DNA of 64,000 nt, from contig DUMB01000090.1 of the NCBI GenBank assembly GCA_012840085.1, positions 1 through 64,000 of the forward strand. Reading direction: 5' to 3'. Under the pieces are notes generated by a model. The model ran no database searches, was not told where the DNA came from, and saw only the letters and a list, made by a program, of their open reading frames with translations. Origin of the DNA: Clostridiaceae bacterium. GTDB taxonomy: Bacteria; Bacillota; Clostridia; Acetivibrionales; DUMB01. Both the position numbers and the translations under genes were made by a program. Below, piece by piece: positions 55,495-64,000 of this stretch (its first letter is position 1; every line of letters begins with the position of its first letter).

Positions 55495-56706
55495 TTACAA
55501 GATGCCTGTCAAGGTTATAATCTCAACACTGTTATTTGTTACTACAGCTGCCTGGAATCGGTTCAGAAAATACATATTCAGTACATCCGACTTAAACGAA
55601 TATTTACCTGCAAAGTCACCCTTTACATTGACAAAATGCACTTCTCTGCCTGTATTCACAGCAATTATGTCGACATATACCTGAATATTTTTTACTTCAT
55701 CCTTGACCGGATATGACGCAATTTCTTTTCCCTGTCTGTTCAGAATACTGACCTTTGAATCGGAAATATTTTGCTTTCCCGATTCTACAGCCGCAAGAGC
55801 CAGATATTTATCCTGAATTACACCTGAACTGTATATTTTGCTATATTCTTTCGTCCATTTTTTATTTCTGTCTTTATCAACATAAATTACATTTGAACTG
55901 CCAACAGTAAAAAACGAATCATCATCCAGCTGCCATATAAAAGGAAAAATATCTTTCTCATTGAATTTCATACCGGCAACAGGTTGCTTCTGCCCGCTAA
56001 CAATCTCTTTTACATTGAAAAAATCAATGTATGAAACTGCCTCTATTCCAGAAGCATCTATACAATTTATCAGAAATTGGTTACCTGATGGAGAAACCTC
56101 TGCGCTTACCACAAAATTCTCGGCAATAAAGCGTTTGAACATTTCAATCCCCGAAGAGTCAAACACTTTTACCTGCCCTCTATAACCCTTGGCTTCACAA
56201 ACTACAGTAACATAGCCATCTTCACTTATATGAGCATTCAATATATTGTCCTCGAATTTCGCAGACCATTTTATGCTTTTACCTTTAATTACATAAATCT
56301 CCTTACTGCCAATACCCGTTACAAGAAGTTCGCTTCCATTTGTCTTCAGCAAAGGATTGTTTATGTTAACAGGTACAGACCATACTTCTTTGCCATCTTT
56401 GTCCAACCCCGTAACATGGTCTCCGGTGCACTTTATTAAAGCATTGTCGAAAGTGCAGAAAACCGGGTGGCTCGTTACGTCATATTCTATGCTAATGGGC
56501 TTTGTATCCTCATCGGAATTAATCTGCGCTCCGATAAGACCCGAAAACACTTTTTTTACACCGACTTCTGCAATATCTATTCCTTTGCTCATCAGATAAA
56601 CATACCCAGACAGGCAAACTACCAAAATAAAAAGAAGAATGAATGCAATTACGCCCGCTATGCTGCTGCGCCGTTCTGTTTTATTATTAAACTCGGGAAC
56701 CTCCAC
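55495..56706 (-). CDS. DUF5711-type membrane-anchored beta-propeller protein
   Basis: 403-aa protein with one N-terminal membrane anchor (~18-40) and an extracytoplasmic domain of repeated blade-like segments (VTGLDKDGKEVWSV, KVFDSSGIEMFKRF, ILNRQGKEIASYPV), the PQQ-like propeller pattern of DUF5711. There is no catalytic motif. GTG 56706 is the start, after GGGTGGAG. Function unknown; relatives commonly sit with CvpA-type genes in Clostridia, as here (inference). Confidence 0.8.
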   Translation of the reverse strand: MEVPEFNNKTERRSSIAGVIAFILLFILVVCLSGYVYLMSKGIDIAEVGVKKVFSGLIGAQINSDEDTKPISIEYDVTSHPVFCTFDNALIKCTGDHVTGLDKDGKEVWSVPVNINNPLLKTNGSELLVTGIGSKEIYVIKGKSIKWSAKFEDNILNAHISEDGYVTVVCEAKGYRGQVKVFDSSGIEMFKRFIAENFVVSAEVSPSGNQFLINCIDASGIEAVSYIDFFNVKEIVSGQKQPVAGMKFNEKDIFPFIWQLDDDSFFTVGSSNVIYVDKDRNKKWTKEYSKIYSSGVIQDKYLALAAVESGKQNISDSKVSILNRQGKEIASYPVKDEVKNIQVYVDIIAVNTGREVHFVNVKGDFAGKYSFKSDVLNMYFLNRFQAAVVTNNSVEIITLTGIL

Positions 56707-56820
56707 AAAACTCCACCCCGCAATTTATCTTCTGTTTCAATCTTTTTCTCTATTTTATCATATGGAGGAAATTTTTACACCTGCCTAATTGCTTATCTGT
56801 CTGCTTTGCTTTATTTTTTA

Positions 56821-57933
56821 TCAGGTTTGCTCTATTTTCTTATTTTGCTTACAATACTTTATTTTTTTGCTTTTCCCATTTCCTTTCCGGAAAATTTCCC
56901 TGGCCCATTGAAATATTATAACAGTCAATATAAAAAGTCCAATGTATCCGAACATTGGATAAATGGATGCTATAAGGCCTGAAAATCCCACGCAGGACAG
57001 CGGAATTACCACAATACATGCAATTACTGTTATTGTTCTTATATTCATATTAAGTTTGCTGCTGACCCGCTCAACAAGGCAAAAACCTGAATTTACTGCC
57101 GATACAAGCATTGCCAGCCAGAGAACAAATGTGTAAACGTAGCTGAGTACTCTGCTGTACCTTTCAACTATATCGAGCATTGGTATCTCACCTGTTGTGA
57201 ACTTGGGATGGAATAAATTTATTGTAGCATTAAGTATAAGCGTAATGAGGCACAGTACCAGTCCTCCCAGCACACCACCCCATTTTGCCGATTTTCTGCT
57301 TTTCAGGTATGGCAGGAGGTTGCATAATACAAGTACTGAGAGTATGCTGTTATAGCTGACATAAAGAAGCGATGATATGAACCAGTTATCTGACTTATTC
57401 CTTAACAAGCCTATTATGCTGAACACCGAAGTATCTTTAAATACTATGATATATAAACCTATAATCACAATGCCCGCAATAAGCAATGGTGTAATTACAG
57501 AACTTACAGTGGTAACCCTGCGAATATCACCAAGAATTATAAGCATACAGATACAGGCCATCAATACAACAGAAAGCCGGTATGATAAAGCCAGTTTCTC
57601 GTTTAAAATGCTGCTCATACCGGCAATCATTATACTAAAAAGGGAAAGCATGAATAAAGTAACTACGGTATTCACGATCTCTCCAACAACTTTACCGAAG
57701 GTCGGATATATAAATTCATCATAATTATTTATTTTTTCTACATAGACCCTGTCAAGAACAATTCCCCCTATGGCGGCAAAAATAATTCCCGCAAGGATTA
57801 TTCCATAAAATCCGCCCTCATAATATGTTGTAAAAAACTTAATAATTTCCTGACCCGAAGCAAATCCGGCTCCAACTACCGATGATATGTATATGCAGGC
57901 AATTCTGACAGCATTTTTAAATTGTCCCCTCAC
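56821..57933 (-). CDS. YkvI-family membrane protein
   Basis: About 370-aa polytopic protein (roughly ten membrane segments) with YkvI-family traits: YISSVVGAGFASGQEIIKFF (~14-33) and LVERVSSKLNMN near the C terminus. The fold is related to amino acid/sodium symporters of the LeuT superfamily; substrate unknown. Start choice is uncertain: GTG 57942 is 2 bases after GGGGG, GTG 57933 is 11 after, and the latter is preferred. It heads the run YkvI-DUF5711-CvpA. Confidence 0.82.
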   Translation of the reverse strand: MRGQFKNAVRIACIYISSVVGAGFASGQEIIKFFTTYYEGGFYGIILAGIIFAAIGGIVLDRVYVEKINNYDEFIYPTFGKVVGEIVNTVVTLFMLSLFSIMIAGMSSILNEKLALSYRLSVVLMACICMLIILGDIRRVTTVSSVITPLLIAGIVIIGLYIIVFKDTSVFSIIGLLRNKSDNWFISSLLYVSYNSILSVLVLCNLLPYLKSRKSAKWGGVLGGLVLCLITLILNATINLFHPKFTTGEIPMLDIVERYSRVLSYVYTFVLWLAMLVSAVNSGFCLVERVSSKLNMNIRTITVIACIVVIPLSCVGFSGLIASIYPMFGYIGLFILTVIIFQWAREIFRKGNGKSKKIKYCKQNKKIEQT

Positions 57934-58014
57934 CAAACACAACCCCCGGAATTTAATTCTGTTATCTAATTCTATGCTTATACTTATGAGTTAATGAAAA
58001 AAGACCGGGTAAAA

Positions 58015-58086
58015 GACAGGGGACGTGAAAAGACAGGGGACGGTTCTGTGTCATGTCATGACATGACACAGAACCGTCCCCTGTCT
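58015..58086. repeat. REP-like perfect 56-bp palindrome with partial direct copy
   Basis: Bases 58031-58058 are exactly complementary to 58059-58086, with no loop bases. The outer arm reads AGACAGGGGACGGTTCTGTG, then TCATGTCA at the centre. Immediately upstream (58014-58025) the arm end AAAAGACAGGGGACG is repeated. Palindromes of this GGGGACGGTTCT type are dispersed in many Firmicutes and are thought to be moved by REP-associated tyrosine transposases. It could also stop transcription of the DUF4340 operon, as it lies 11 bases after that gene's stop. Confidence 0.85.
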
Positions 58087-58097
58087 CTTTGCTTTTC

Positions 58098-59465
58098 TTA
58101 TTGCTTTTCCATAACCTCTACAAGATTTTTATAGCTATTGCGTATTTCGTCAAATTTTGCTTTGTCAACTACCATACCGGTATACTTATCATTTTTTACA
58201 ACATAGTAGAATCTGTTGTTTTTCGGTATAAATTCAAGCTTAACAAGTTTAGGATCAACTTTTTGATGATAAGTGATAGTTACCTCAGGCTCCCCGGTGG
58301 GCTCTACACCTAATTCGATATCATACAGAGTAATACCTATCAAAGCCTGATAATACTTCCTGAAGGGCTGGCTGCCTCTATCATCCTCCATGGATGCATC
58401 TTTTCCGTTCACTGTGAATTTATCGCCATCCCCCTCCTGGGTCGCGTCTATTTCACTTACTACCTTCTGGCCATCCATCTCAACTTCTATTTTTAAGACG
58501 TCCCATATGCTTACTATATGGGCAAAGCTCTCAATAATTTCCTTAAAGGGTTTGTCAAGGAAACTAAATGAGCTCAAACTTATTGTAAATACCTCATTGT
58601 CCCCATCCAGCATTGCATAAACCTGGGATCCTTTTTCCTTTTCACTGCCCAAAAGCAGCTTTTTCTTGCTGCCGGATGCCTCAAATTCCAGTATATACCG
58701 GGGATTGTTGAGTCCGTATTTCTCTAAGTCTGTTACATTTTCCTCTATGAATTCAGAAACTTTTGCCTGTGTTATTGCTTCTACCATTGGCACCATTGCT
58801 GAATATTGCGCAGTAGCATCTATCGGATAAGTCACAAGCCAGTCTGTTTCTCCGGACTTTCTGGCTTCAAAAACTTTCTGCTGGTTTCTTTCCATCGCCA
58901 GTGCTGTAATATCATCCTGCTCAACAGTAAACAGTTGTTTATCTCTAATACTGTTTTTGGTTATCTTCAGCCTTCCGCCTGTATATGAACCTATTACATA
59001 TACTTTGTCGCCGCCTTTTTCCCTGACGTAATAGCCGGATTTGGTCGGTGTCTGATCGCCAATTTCAAGTGCTTTAGTCACTCCGTCTTCCGTTTTTACA
59101 GTTACCACTACAGGCTTATCCAAACCATATATTGACAGGTCTGCAGGATTTTCTTCCACCAGCTTGTCAGCGCTCAGAGAATAAATGTTAGAGGCAATAC
59201 TGCTTATCTCATTTTTATCCGCTTTTAAGCCGGCAGGGGATACTACTGTCCATTCTTCATCTTTCTTTTCAAATTCAAATACTCCTTCAGGTGTCTCAAC
59301 AGTCATCTCTTTTATTTTGGACAATTCCAGATCAAAAATCTTTATTATGTCATTTGAGTCATCATCAGAACTATTACCCTGGTCTCTATTTTTCAAGAAT
59401 ATATAAGAACCTGTGAGAATTGCCAGGACAACTACAAGGATAATAACATTGCGAAACAATTTCAT
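58098..59465 (-). CDS. DUF4340 domain protein, Gld-type ABC transporter accessory
   Basis: 455-aa protein with an N-terminal membrane anchor (~5-25) and an extracytoplasmic part holding two copies of the DUF4340 fold: KEMTVETPEGVFEFEKKDEE, DKPVVVTVKTEDG and GDQTPTKSGYYV in the first, and VSEFIEENVTDLEKYGL in the second. It overlaps the GldG-like gene by ATGA, so translation is coupled. DUF4340 proteins accompany ABC transporters of this type; molecular function is not known. Confidence 0.88.
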   Translation of the reverse strand: MKLFRNVIILVVVLAILTGSYIFLKNRDQGNSSDDDSNDIIKIFDLELSKIKEMTVETPEGVFEFEKKDEEWTVVSPAGLKADKNEISSIASNIYSLSADKLVEENPADLSIYGLDKPVVVTVKTEDGVTKALEIGDQTPTKSGYYVREKGGDKVYVIGSYTGGRLKITKNSIRDKQLFTVEQDDITALAMERNQQKVFEARKSGETDWLVTYPIDATAQYSAMVPMVEAITQAKVSEFIEENVTDLEKYGLNNPRYILEFEASGSKKKLLLGSEKEKGSQVYAMLDGDNEVFTISLSSFSFLDKPFKEIIESFAHIVSIWDVLKIEVEMDGQKVVSEIDATQEGDGDKFTVNGKDASMEDDRGSQPFRKYYQALIGITLYDIELGVEPTGEPEVTITYHQKVDPKLVKLEFIPKNNRFYYVVKNDKYTGMVVDKAKFDEIRNSYKNLVEVMEKQ

Positions 59466-60910
59466 AGATGTCTCCTCCTTAAATATACAACCACTCCTGT
59501 AACAATAACTATAAGAGGTAATACACCTATAACCAAAATACCCATCAACAGGGATTGCTGTGCGGTAATCTTCATTACCGGAGTTTCATAGCTCTTAGGA
59601 GCTATTACAACATCATTCTGTGCATCGTGCATCCAGTTCAATGACATGAGGAAGAGGTACATACCGTTCTGAGAATATGCTCCGTAGCGCTGGATAGCAG
59701 TATCTGTGATAAAGCTGGAATTACCAAATACCAAAATTTTCGAAACACTTAATCCGCCTTTATCTTCAACTGCAACTGCAATATCCAAAGGCCCGTTCAA
59801 ATCGTCGCCTCTTGTCTTATCAATCATCTCACCAACAGCTTTATCGCTGGTTTTGAGAAGCGGTGTTACGGTAATATAATCCTTTGTATTCTTAAGCTGA
59901 TTAATACTTCTTGATTTAGGCATAATCATTACAAATTCCTGTGATACTATGCTGTTTGTCTGAACATCTGGAATTATATCATACTGATTTCCTGGTACAT
60001 ACCTTGAATCATCGTTTTCTTTAACCCTGTCATAGTTCAGTGATATATTATATTCCGACAATATCTTGTCAAAGTTAACAAGGTCCGGGTCATTGTTTAG
60101 AGGATCAAACAGGAATACTGCATTGCCTCCGTTGTCAAGATAATCCTTCAGCTTAACCATCTCATCCTCTGACAGGTCACTTTTTGGAGAAGCAAACATA
60201 AGAATCTCAGCATCTTCCGGTACTGCTTCAACAGCAAGAAGATTTATCACCTTTATATCATAATTGTTCATTTCAAGGTACTGCTTTAAAGTTTGCAATC
60301 CTTCATCAACTTTGTTTTCATCGTGTCCTTCCGTAAAATAAACTGTTGGAGTTATATCGGAAGTTACATACTTTATGGCACCTGTAAAGCTCTGTTCAGC
60401 TACCGAACCGGTAATAACCGTGCTGAAAGAGTATTGATCCAGTTGCACATTAAAAAGGTCATAATATGAGAGTTTCTTAACCTTATTGCCACACTTTACC
60501 ACAAAATCATTCTTTCTGACGTCATTTAATTTTTCACTGTCAAGTTCCTTCATTATTCCAGGGTTTTTGTCCGGATCCACATACTTGACAGTTACATGGT
60601 CATACTTGTCATAATGTGACAAAAGATCGGTTACGTCCTTATACTCCCCTGAACTGCCAATTTTACTGTCGTCGAAAAGACCGTAAATTACAACATCTTT
60701 CTCAAGATTTTTCAGTATATCCCTTGTAGTATCAGTAATTGAGTACAACTTGTTTGGGGTAAGGTCCAGCTTTAAGTCGGTCATTCCAACTATCAGGTTA
60801 ACCACCACCGCTATTGCCACAACAATCGCTACAAGGATAATAGAGTTTGTTCCATACTTGAAATTTTTATTTTTAAAAAAACCTTTTATTGCATTAATAA
60901 TCTTATCCAT
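59462..60910 (-). CDS. GldG-family ABC transporter auxiliary protein
   Basis: 482-aa protein of the GldG/ABC_transp_aux family. A first membrane segment (~22-45) is followed by a large extracytoplasmic region (LDLTPNKLYSITDTTRDIL, VTVKYVDPDKNPG, YFTEGHDENKVDEGL) and a second membrane segment at ~455-478. In Bacteroidetes GldA/F/G are gliding-associated; in Clostridia the homologues have no assigned role. It lies between the permease and DUF4340 genes. Confidence 0.88.
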   Translation of the reverse strand: MDKIINAIKGFFKNKNFKYGTNSIILVAIVVAIAVVVNLIVGMTDLKLDLTPNKLYSITDTTRDILKNLEKDVVIYGLFDDSKIGSSGEYKDVTDLLSHYDKYDHVTVKYVDPDKNPGIMKELDSEKLNDVRKNDFVVKCGNKVKKLSYYDLFNVQLDQYSFSTVITGSVAEQSFTGAIKYVTSDITPTVYFTEGHDENKVDEGLQTLKQYLEMNNYDIKVINLLAVEAVPEDAEILMFASPKSDLSEDEMVKLKDYLDNGGNAVFLFDPLNNDPDLVNFDKILSEYNISLNYDRVKENDDSRYVPGNQYDIIPDVQTNSIVSQEFVMIMPKSRSINQLKNTKDYITVTPLLKTSDKAVGEMIDKTRGDDLNGPLDIAVAVEDKGGLSVSKILVFGNSSFITDTAIQRYGAYSQNGMYLFLMSLNWMHDAQNDVVIAPKSYETPVMKITAQQSLLMGILVIGVLPLIVIVTGVVVYLRRRHL

Positions 60911-60916
60911 TTAACA

Positions 60917-61630
60917 TCACCCCTGACTCCAGCGTCTTTTTTCTATCACTCTAACAGTAAGGAAAAGCATTACAAAAATAAAGCTTAAATAATACACAAT
61001 AGAACCGAAATTCAAAATTCCTCTGTTAAAGTCGTCATATCTTGAAAGCAACGATATCCAATTCAACACTTTTGCTAAAGTTCCTCCAAGGTAGCCGGAC
61101 ACGCCGCTGATAATCCACATAATCAGCAACATTACAAAGCTTGTAATTACGGCCACTACCTGGTTTTCAGTCAGAGACGATGCAAAAACGCCTACTGAAA
61201 GAAATGATGCTCCTAATAATATAAATCCTATATATCCACCTATAATTTCCGCAGTAAACTGTGCATCAAACGCAAATGTTATCAAAGGATATACGAAAGT
61301 TATTGCTGTCATTATGAGGAAAACAACCAGAGCTGCAAGATACTTTCCAACAACAATGGAAACTATATTCACAGGGGAGGTAAGCAGCAGAACCTCGCTT
61401 CCGTTCTTTCTGTCCTCAGCCAATATCCTCATTGTCAAAACCGAACTGAAAATCATCAATACAAGTATAAAAATACCGTTCATGAAAATCCATCTGGTAT
61501 CTGCATATGCGCTTGCCAGATTAAACACAAAAAACAATATTGATCCTACGAGCAAAAACAAGCCTATAAGAACGTAGGCAATCGGAGAATAAAAATATGA
61601 TTTTAACTCTTTCTTAAAAATTGCATTCAT
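60917..61630 (-). CDS. ABC-2 type permease (GldF-like)
   Basis: 237-aa permease with six membrane segments. The N-terminal MNAIFKKELKSYFYSPIAYV is typical of GldF/ABC-2 permeases. ATG 61630 is chosen; the upstream TTG at 61642 directly abuts the GGAGG site located in the end of the ATPase gene. It pairs with the ATPase to make the membrane core of the transporter. Confidence 0.9.
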   Translation of the reverse strand: MNAIFKKELKSYFYSPIAYVLIGLFLLVGSILFFVFNLASAYADTRWIFMNGIFILVLMIFSSVLTMRILAEDRKNGSEVLLLTSPVNIVSIVVGKYLAALVVFLIMTAITFVYPLITFAFDAQFTAEIIGGYIGFILLGASFLSVGVFASSLTENQVVAVITSFVMLLIMWIISGVSGYLGGTLAKVLNWISLLSRYDDFNRGILNFGSIVYYLSFIFVMLFLTVRVIEKRRWSQG

Positions 61631-61631
61631 A

Positions 61632-62582
61632 TTATGCTTCAACCTCCTTTTCCTCAGTTGTCAACTGCAGGAATATGTCCTCAAGCGACATACTGAGAGA
61701 TTTGAGCTCTATGATAGGATACCCCGCTTTAGCCATTGCGTAGAAGATCGGGCGTCTTACGTCTACATTCTTATCCGATTCAACAATATATGTGAAAGCA
61801 TCTTTCTCTCTTTCGGCACCCGCCTCAACATATTTGACACCATATATCTCCTTGATACTTGAAATTATCGAAGGTTTTGGTCCTGCAATAGTTATCGAAA
61901 GCCTTGAAGAATCACCCAAACCTTTGGAGAGATTTTCCGGAGTATCAACAGCAGCAATTTCGCCCTTGTTTATTATAACCACTCTTTCACACACCGCACT
62001 TACCTCAGGCAGTATATGAGAGCTGAGTATTATCGTATGTTCATTTCCAAGAGCTTTAATAAGCTTTCTTATTTCAATAATCTGCTTGGGGTCAAGGCCT
62101 ACGGTAGGCTCGTCCAGTATAAGAACCTCAGGATTTCCGATAAGAGCCTGTGCCAATCCTACTCTTTGCTTATATCCTTTTGACAGGTTTTTAATCAGTC
62201 TTCCTTTATGGTCGCCAATTTTTACAAGCTCCATAATATCTCTTATCTGTCCTGCTTTTTTCTTTTTGTCTACAGATTTAAGATCGCTGACAAAGTCCAG
62301 ATAATCATAAACGGTCATATCAAGGTAAAGCGGCGGCTGCTCAGGGAGAAATCCTATGCTCCTTTTTGCTTCTCGAGGATTTTCCATAATATCATAGCCG
62401 TTTACTTTAACACTGCCTTCCGTAGAGGAAATATAACCTGTTATGATTTTCATTGTTGTCGATTTTCCTGCTCCGTTGGGGCCCAGGAATCCGAGTATTT
62501 CTCCTTTTTCGACAGTAAAGTTAAGGTTGTTTACAGCAGTTATCTGACCGTATCTTTTGGTCAGATTTTTTATTTCTATCAT
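61632..62582 (-). CDS. ABC transporter ATP-binding protein (GldA-like)
   Basis: 316-aa ATPase, first gene of the operon. Walker A GPNGAGKST (~33-41), signature LSKGYKQRVGLAQALIG (~134), Walker B VLILDEPTVGLDP (~153) and H-loop SSHILPEVSAV are complete; an extra C-terminal domain (~225-316) is typical of GldA/NatA-type ATPases. The start is ATG 62582 after GGGGGG; the open frame to 62618 has no other ribosome site. The sequence reads as an exporter-type ATPase; substrate unknown. Confidence 0.9.
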   Translation of the reverse strand: MIEIKNLTKRYGQITAVNNLNFTVEKGEILGFLGPNGAGKSTTMKIITGYISSTEGSVKVNGYDIMENPREAKRSIGFLPEQPPLYLDMTVYDYLDFVSDLKSVDKKKKAGQIRDIMELVKIGDHKGRLIKNLSKGYKQRVGLAQALIGNPEVLILDEPTVGLDPKQIIEIRKLIKALGNEHTIILSSHILPEVSAVCERVVIINKGEIAAVDTPENLSKGLGDSSRLSITIAGPKPSIISSIKEIYGVKYVEAGAEREKDAFTYIVESDKNVDVRRPIFYAMAKAGYPIIELKSLSMSLEDIFLQLTTEEKEVEA

Positions 62583-62629
62583 CTTATTCCCCCCTGCTTG
62601 TATCGTTATAAGAAACATGCATTTTAATT

Positions 62630-62664
62630 ATTATAAATACATTTTAATAAATTGTGAACAATTT
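62630..62664 (-). promoter_or_regulatory. Promoter and candidate operator of the Gld-type ABC operon
   Basis: Minus strand TTCACA (62658-62653), 17-base spacer, TATAAT (62635-62630). A palindrome AAATTGT-GA-ACAATTT (62649-62664) covers the -35 element, the usual position for a repressor site. No regulator gene is adjacent. Confidence 0.6.
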
Positions 62665-62725
62665 GTAAAAAGTGACTTTGATGCTGTTAACTGCTTCATG
62701 TCCTAATGAAGCAAAACAAAAAACA

Positions 62726-62758
62726 AATTCCCAGACAATAAGAAAGGTACTGGGAAAT
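62726..62758 (-). terminator. Terminator of the P-type ATPase gene
   Basis: CTGGGAAAT (62750-62758) pairs with AATTCCCAG (62726-62734) around a 15-base loop; on the minus strand TTGTTTTTTGTTTTGC follows. Confidence 0.8.
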
Positions 62759-62844
62759 ATGCAATTTACCGGTACCTAACAATTATATAGTTTTTTATAT
62801 ATGTTTTCAACATTTTTGAAAGAGATTGGTATAGCTTTCTTTTT

Positions 62845-64000
62845 CTATCTTCTCCTGCGTTTTACAAAAGAGGATATTGTGGGTCCCAACGCAGTAAAGC
62901 CGACTATAAGAAACCATTCGTTCAGAGTAGGCGTTACAGTTTTGAAAACCGGTTGAAGAAATGGTATGTAAACTACTGATAAAATCATTGTAAGAGAACA
63001 AAGCACAGCCAGCACCAGATATTTGTTATTGAAAATCGGTATTTCGAATATAGTTTTCCTTTCGGATTTGCATTCGAATACATGGGTAAGCTGGGTCAGA
63101 ACCAGAGTAATAAAGCCACACGTTCTGGCCAGTTCCACGCTTGCCGTAAAATGCAGCACACTTACAAAAACAGCAAGGGTGCAAAGTCCAAGAATTACTC
63201 CTCTTACCACAATCATTTCCAGCAGTCCGCCGGAAAAGATATTATCACTTGAATGTCTCGGAGGCCTCATCATGATGTCCTTTTCAGGCGGATCCAGCCC
63301 CAAGGCAATTGCAGGCAGTCCATCGGTAACAAGATTTACCCAGAGTATCTGTATCGGCAGAAGAGGAACCGGAAGGCCTATAAGCATGCCAAGAAACATG
63401 GTGAGTACTTCACCTATATTGCATGACAGCAAATATCTGATAAATTTCCTTATGTTGTTGTAAATTATCCTTCCCTCTTCAATAGCTGCAACAATAGTTG
63501 CGAAATTATCATCCATAAGTATCATGGAAGAGGCTTCCTTTGTAACATCCGTACCTGTTATACCCATGGACACGCCTATATCCGCTTCCTTTACGGCAGG
63601 AGCATCATTAACTCCGTCCCCCGTCATAGCCACTATGTAATTCTTTCTTTTCAGAGCCCGCACTATCATCAGCTTGTGCTTTGGTGAAACTCTTGCATAT
63701 ACCGATACATCATCTGCTATTTCCTCCAGTTCCCTTTCAGTCATCGTGTCAAGCTCGGAACCGGTTAATATTTTCTCTCCTTTGGAGTAAATCTTGAGCT
63801 CTTTTGCAATTGCCGCAGCAGTCAGCTTATGGTCTCCTGTTATCATCACAGGCTTTATACCAGCAATACGGCATTTTTGGACTGCTTCCTGGGCCTCTTT
63901 CCTCGGGGGATCTATCATTCCCACAAGCCCTACAAATATAAGATCGTTCTCCAGCTCATTCTTCTTGTAATTTCTTGAATTAAGCTTTTTATAAGCCATC
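62845..64000 (-). CDS. Cation-transporting P-type ATPase (calcium type), partial
   Basis: C-terminal 384 residues of a P2-type ATPase; the gene continues beyond the right edge, so the phosphorylation Asp and the N-terminal membrane domain are outside the window. Visible: KPVMITGDHKLTAAAIAKEL, the hinge TGDGVNDAPAVKEADIGVSM, and the C-terminal membrane segments, including NLVTDGLPAIALGLDPPEK, the sixth-segment motif typical of calcium and sodium pumps. The TM4 PEGL ion-site motif is not in the window, so calcium specificity is likely but unproved. Confidence 0.9.
   Translation of the reverse strand, partial: MAYKKLNSRNYKKNELENDLIFVGLVGMIDPPRKEAQEAVQKCRIAGIKPVMITGDHKLTAAAIAKELKIYSKGEKILTGSELDTMTERELEEIADDVSVYARVSPKHKLMIVRALKRKNYIVAMTGDGVNDAPAVKEADIGVSMGITGTDVTKEASSMILMDDNFATIVAAIEEGRIIYNNIRKFIRYLLSCNIGEVLTMFLGMLIGLPVPLLPIQILWVNLVTDGLPAIALGLDPPEKDIMMRPPRHSSDNIFSGGLLEMIVVRGVILGLCTLAVFVSVLHFTASVELARTCGFITLVLTQLTHVFECKSERKTIFEIPIFNNKYLVLAVLCSLTMILSVVYIPFLQPVFKTVTPTLNEWFLIVGFTALGPTISSFVKRRRR

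Overview
The window looks like the chromosome of a low-GC, spore-forming, anaerobic member of the Clostridia, probably near the Acetivibrio/Ruminiclostridium (Clostridium thermocellum) group. The grounds are AT-rich spacers, strong GGAGG ribosome sites, the sporulation gene yunB, pyruvate formate-lyase with its activase, a polyamine uptake operon headed by a PuuR-like regulator, and plant-polysaccharide enzymes. The genus is inference; no rRNA or tRNA gene is present.

Layout. 0.3-4.2 kb (minus): an rRNA uracil methyltransferase and a membrane chemoreceptor. 4.7-6.8 kb: an envelope group (M23 peptidase, bactofilin, and convergent yunB). 7.4-9.9 kb: a class A penicillin-binding protein. 10.2-12.3 kb (minus): proBA. 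12.5-16.1 kb: a small unknown gene, then pflB-pflA behind a cluster of DnaA-box-like sites. 16.5-20.9 kb: regulator plus potABCD. 21-28.7 kb: mecA, a MASE3/PP2C signalling phosphatase, lon, a soluble zinc-binding (CZB) chemoreceptor and an ECF S component.

28.8-46.1 kb (minus strand) is the translation/transcription supercluster. In transcription order it is rpmG-secE-nusG-rplK-rplA, then rplJ-rplL behind an L10 leader, then rpoB-rpoC behind their own promoter and a ~490-nt leader, then an L7Ae-like gene, rpsL-rpsG-fusA, and tuf. Good sigma-A promoters can be read directly in front of rpmG, rplJ, rpoB, the L7Ae gene and tuf.

46.5-50.3 kb holds a small arabinan-type carbohydrate locus: a secreted BNR-propeller enzyme with CBM13 and CBM42 domains, an intracellular GH43, and the eroded remains of a GH2 gene that still ends in a TAATG overlap with the GH43 start. 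51-54.5 kb carries ilvB and ilvD. 54.7-57.9 kb carries CvpA, DUF5711 and YkvI membrane proteins. 58.1-62.6 kb is a Gld-type ABC transporter operon (ATPase, permease, GldG, DUF4340). A P-type ATPase runs off the right edge.

The most unusual signal is not a gene. Many spacers are built from short, degenerate, locus-specific tandem repeats (11-24 bp units). At several genes (M23 peptidase, potC, lon, rpoC, ilvB, weaker at ilvD and tuf) the repeated unit contains the stop codon, as if the 3' end of the gene had been copied outward. A second, dispersed hairpin repeat with a conserved loop core occurs three times in the leader of the L7Ae-str operon and twice upstream of rpmG. A perfect 56-bp palindrome of REP type sits at 58.0 kb. 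No phage, defence system, CRISPR array or intact insertion sequence was found.
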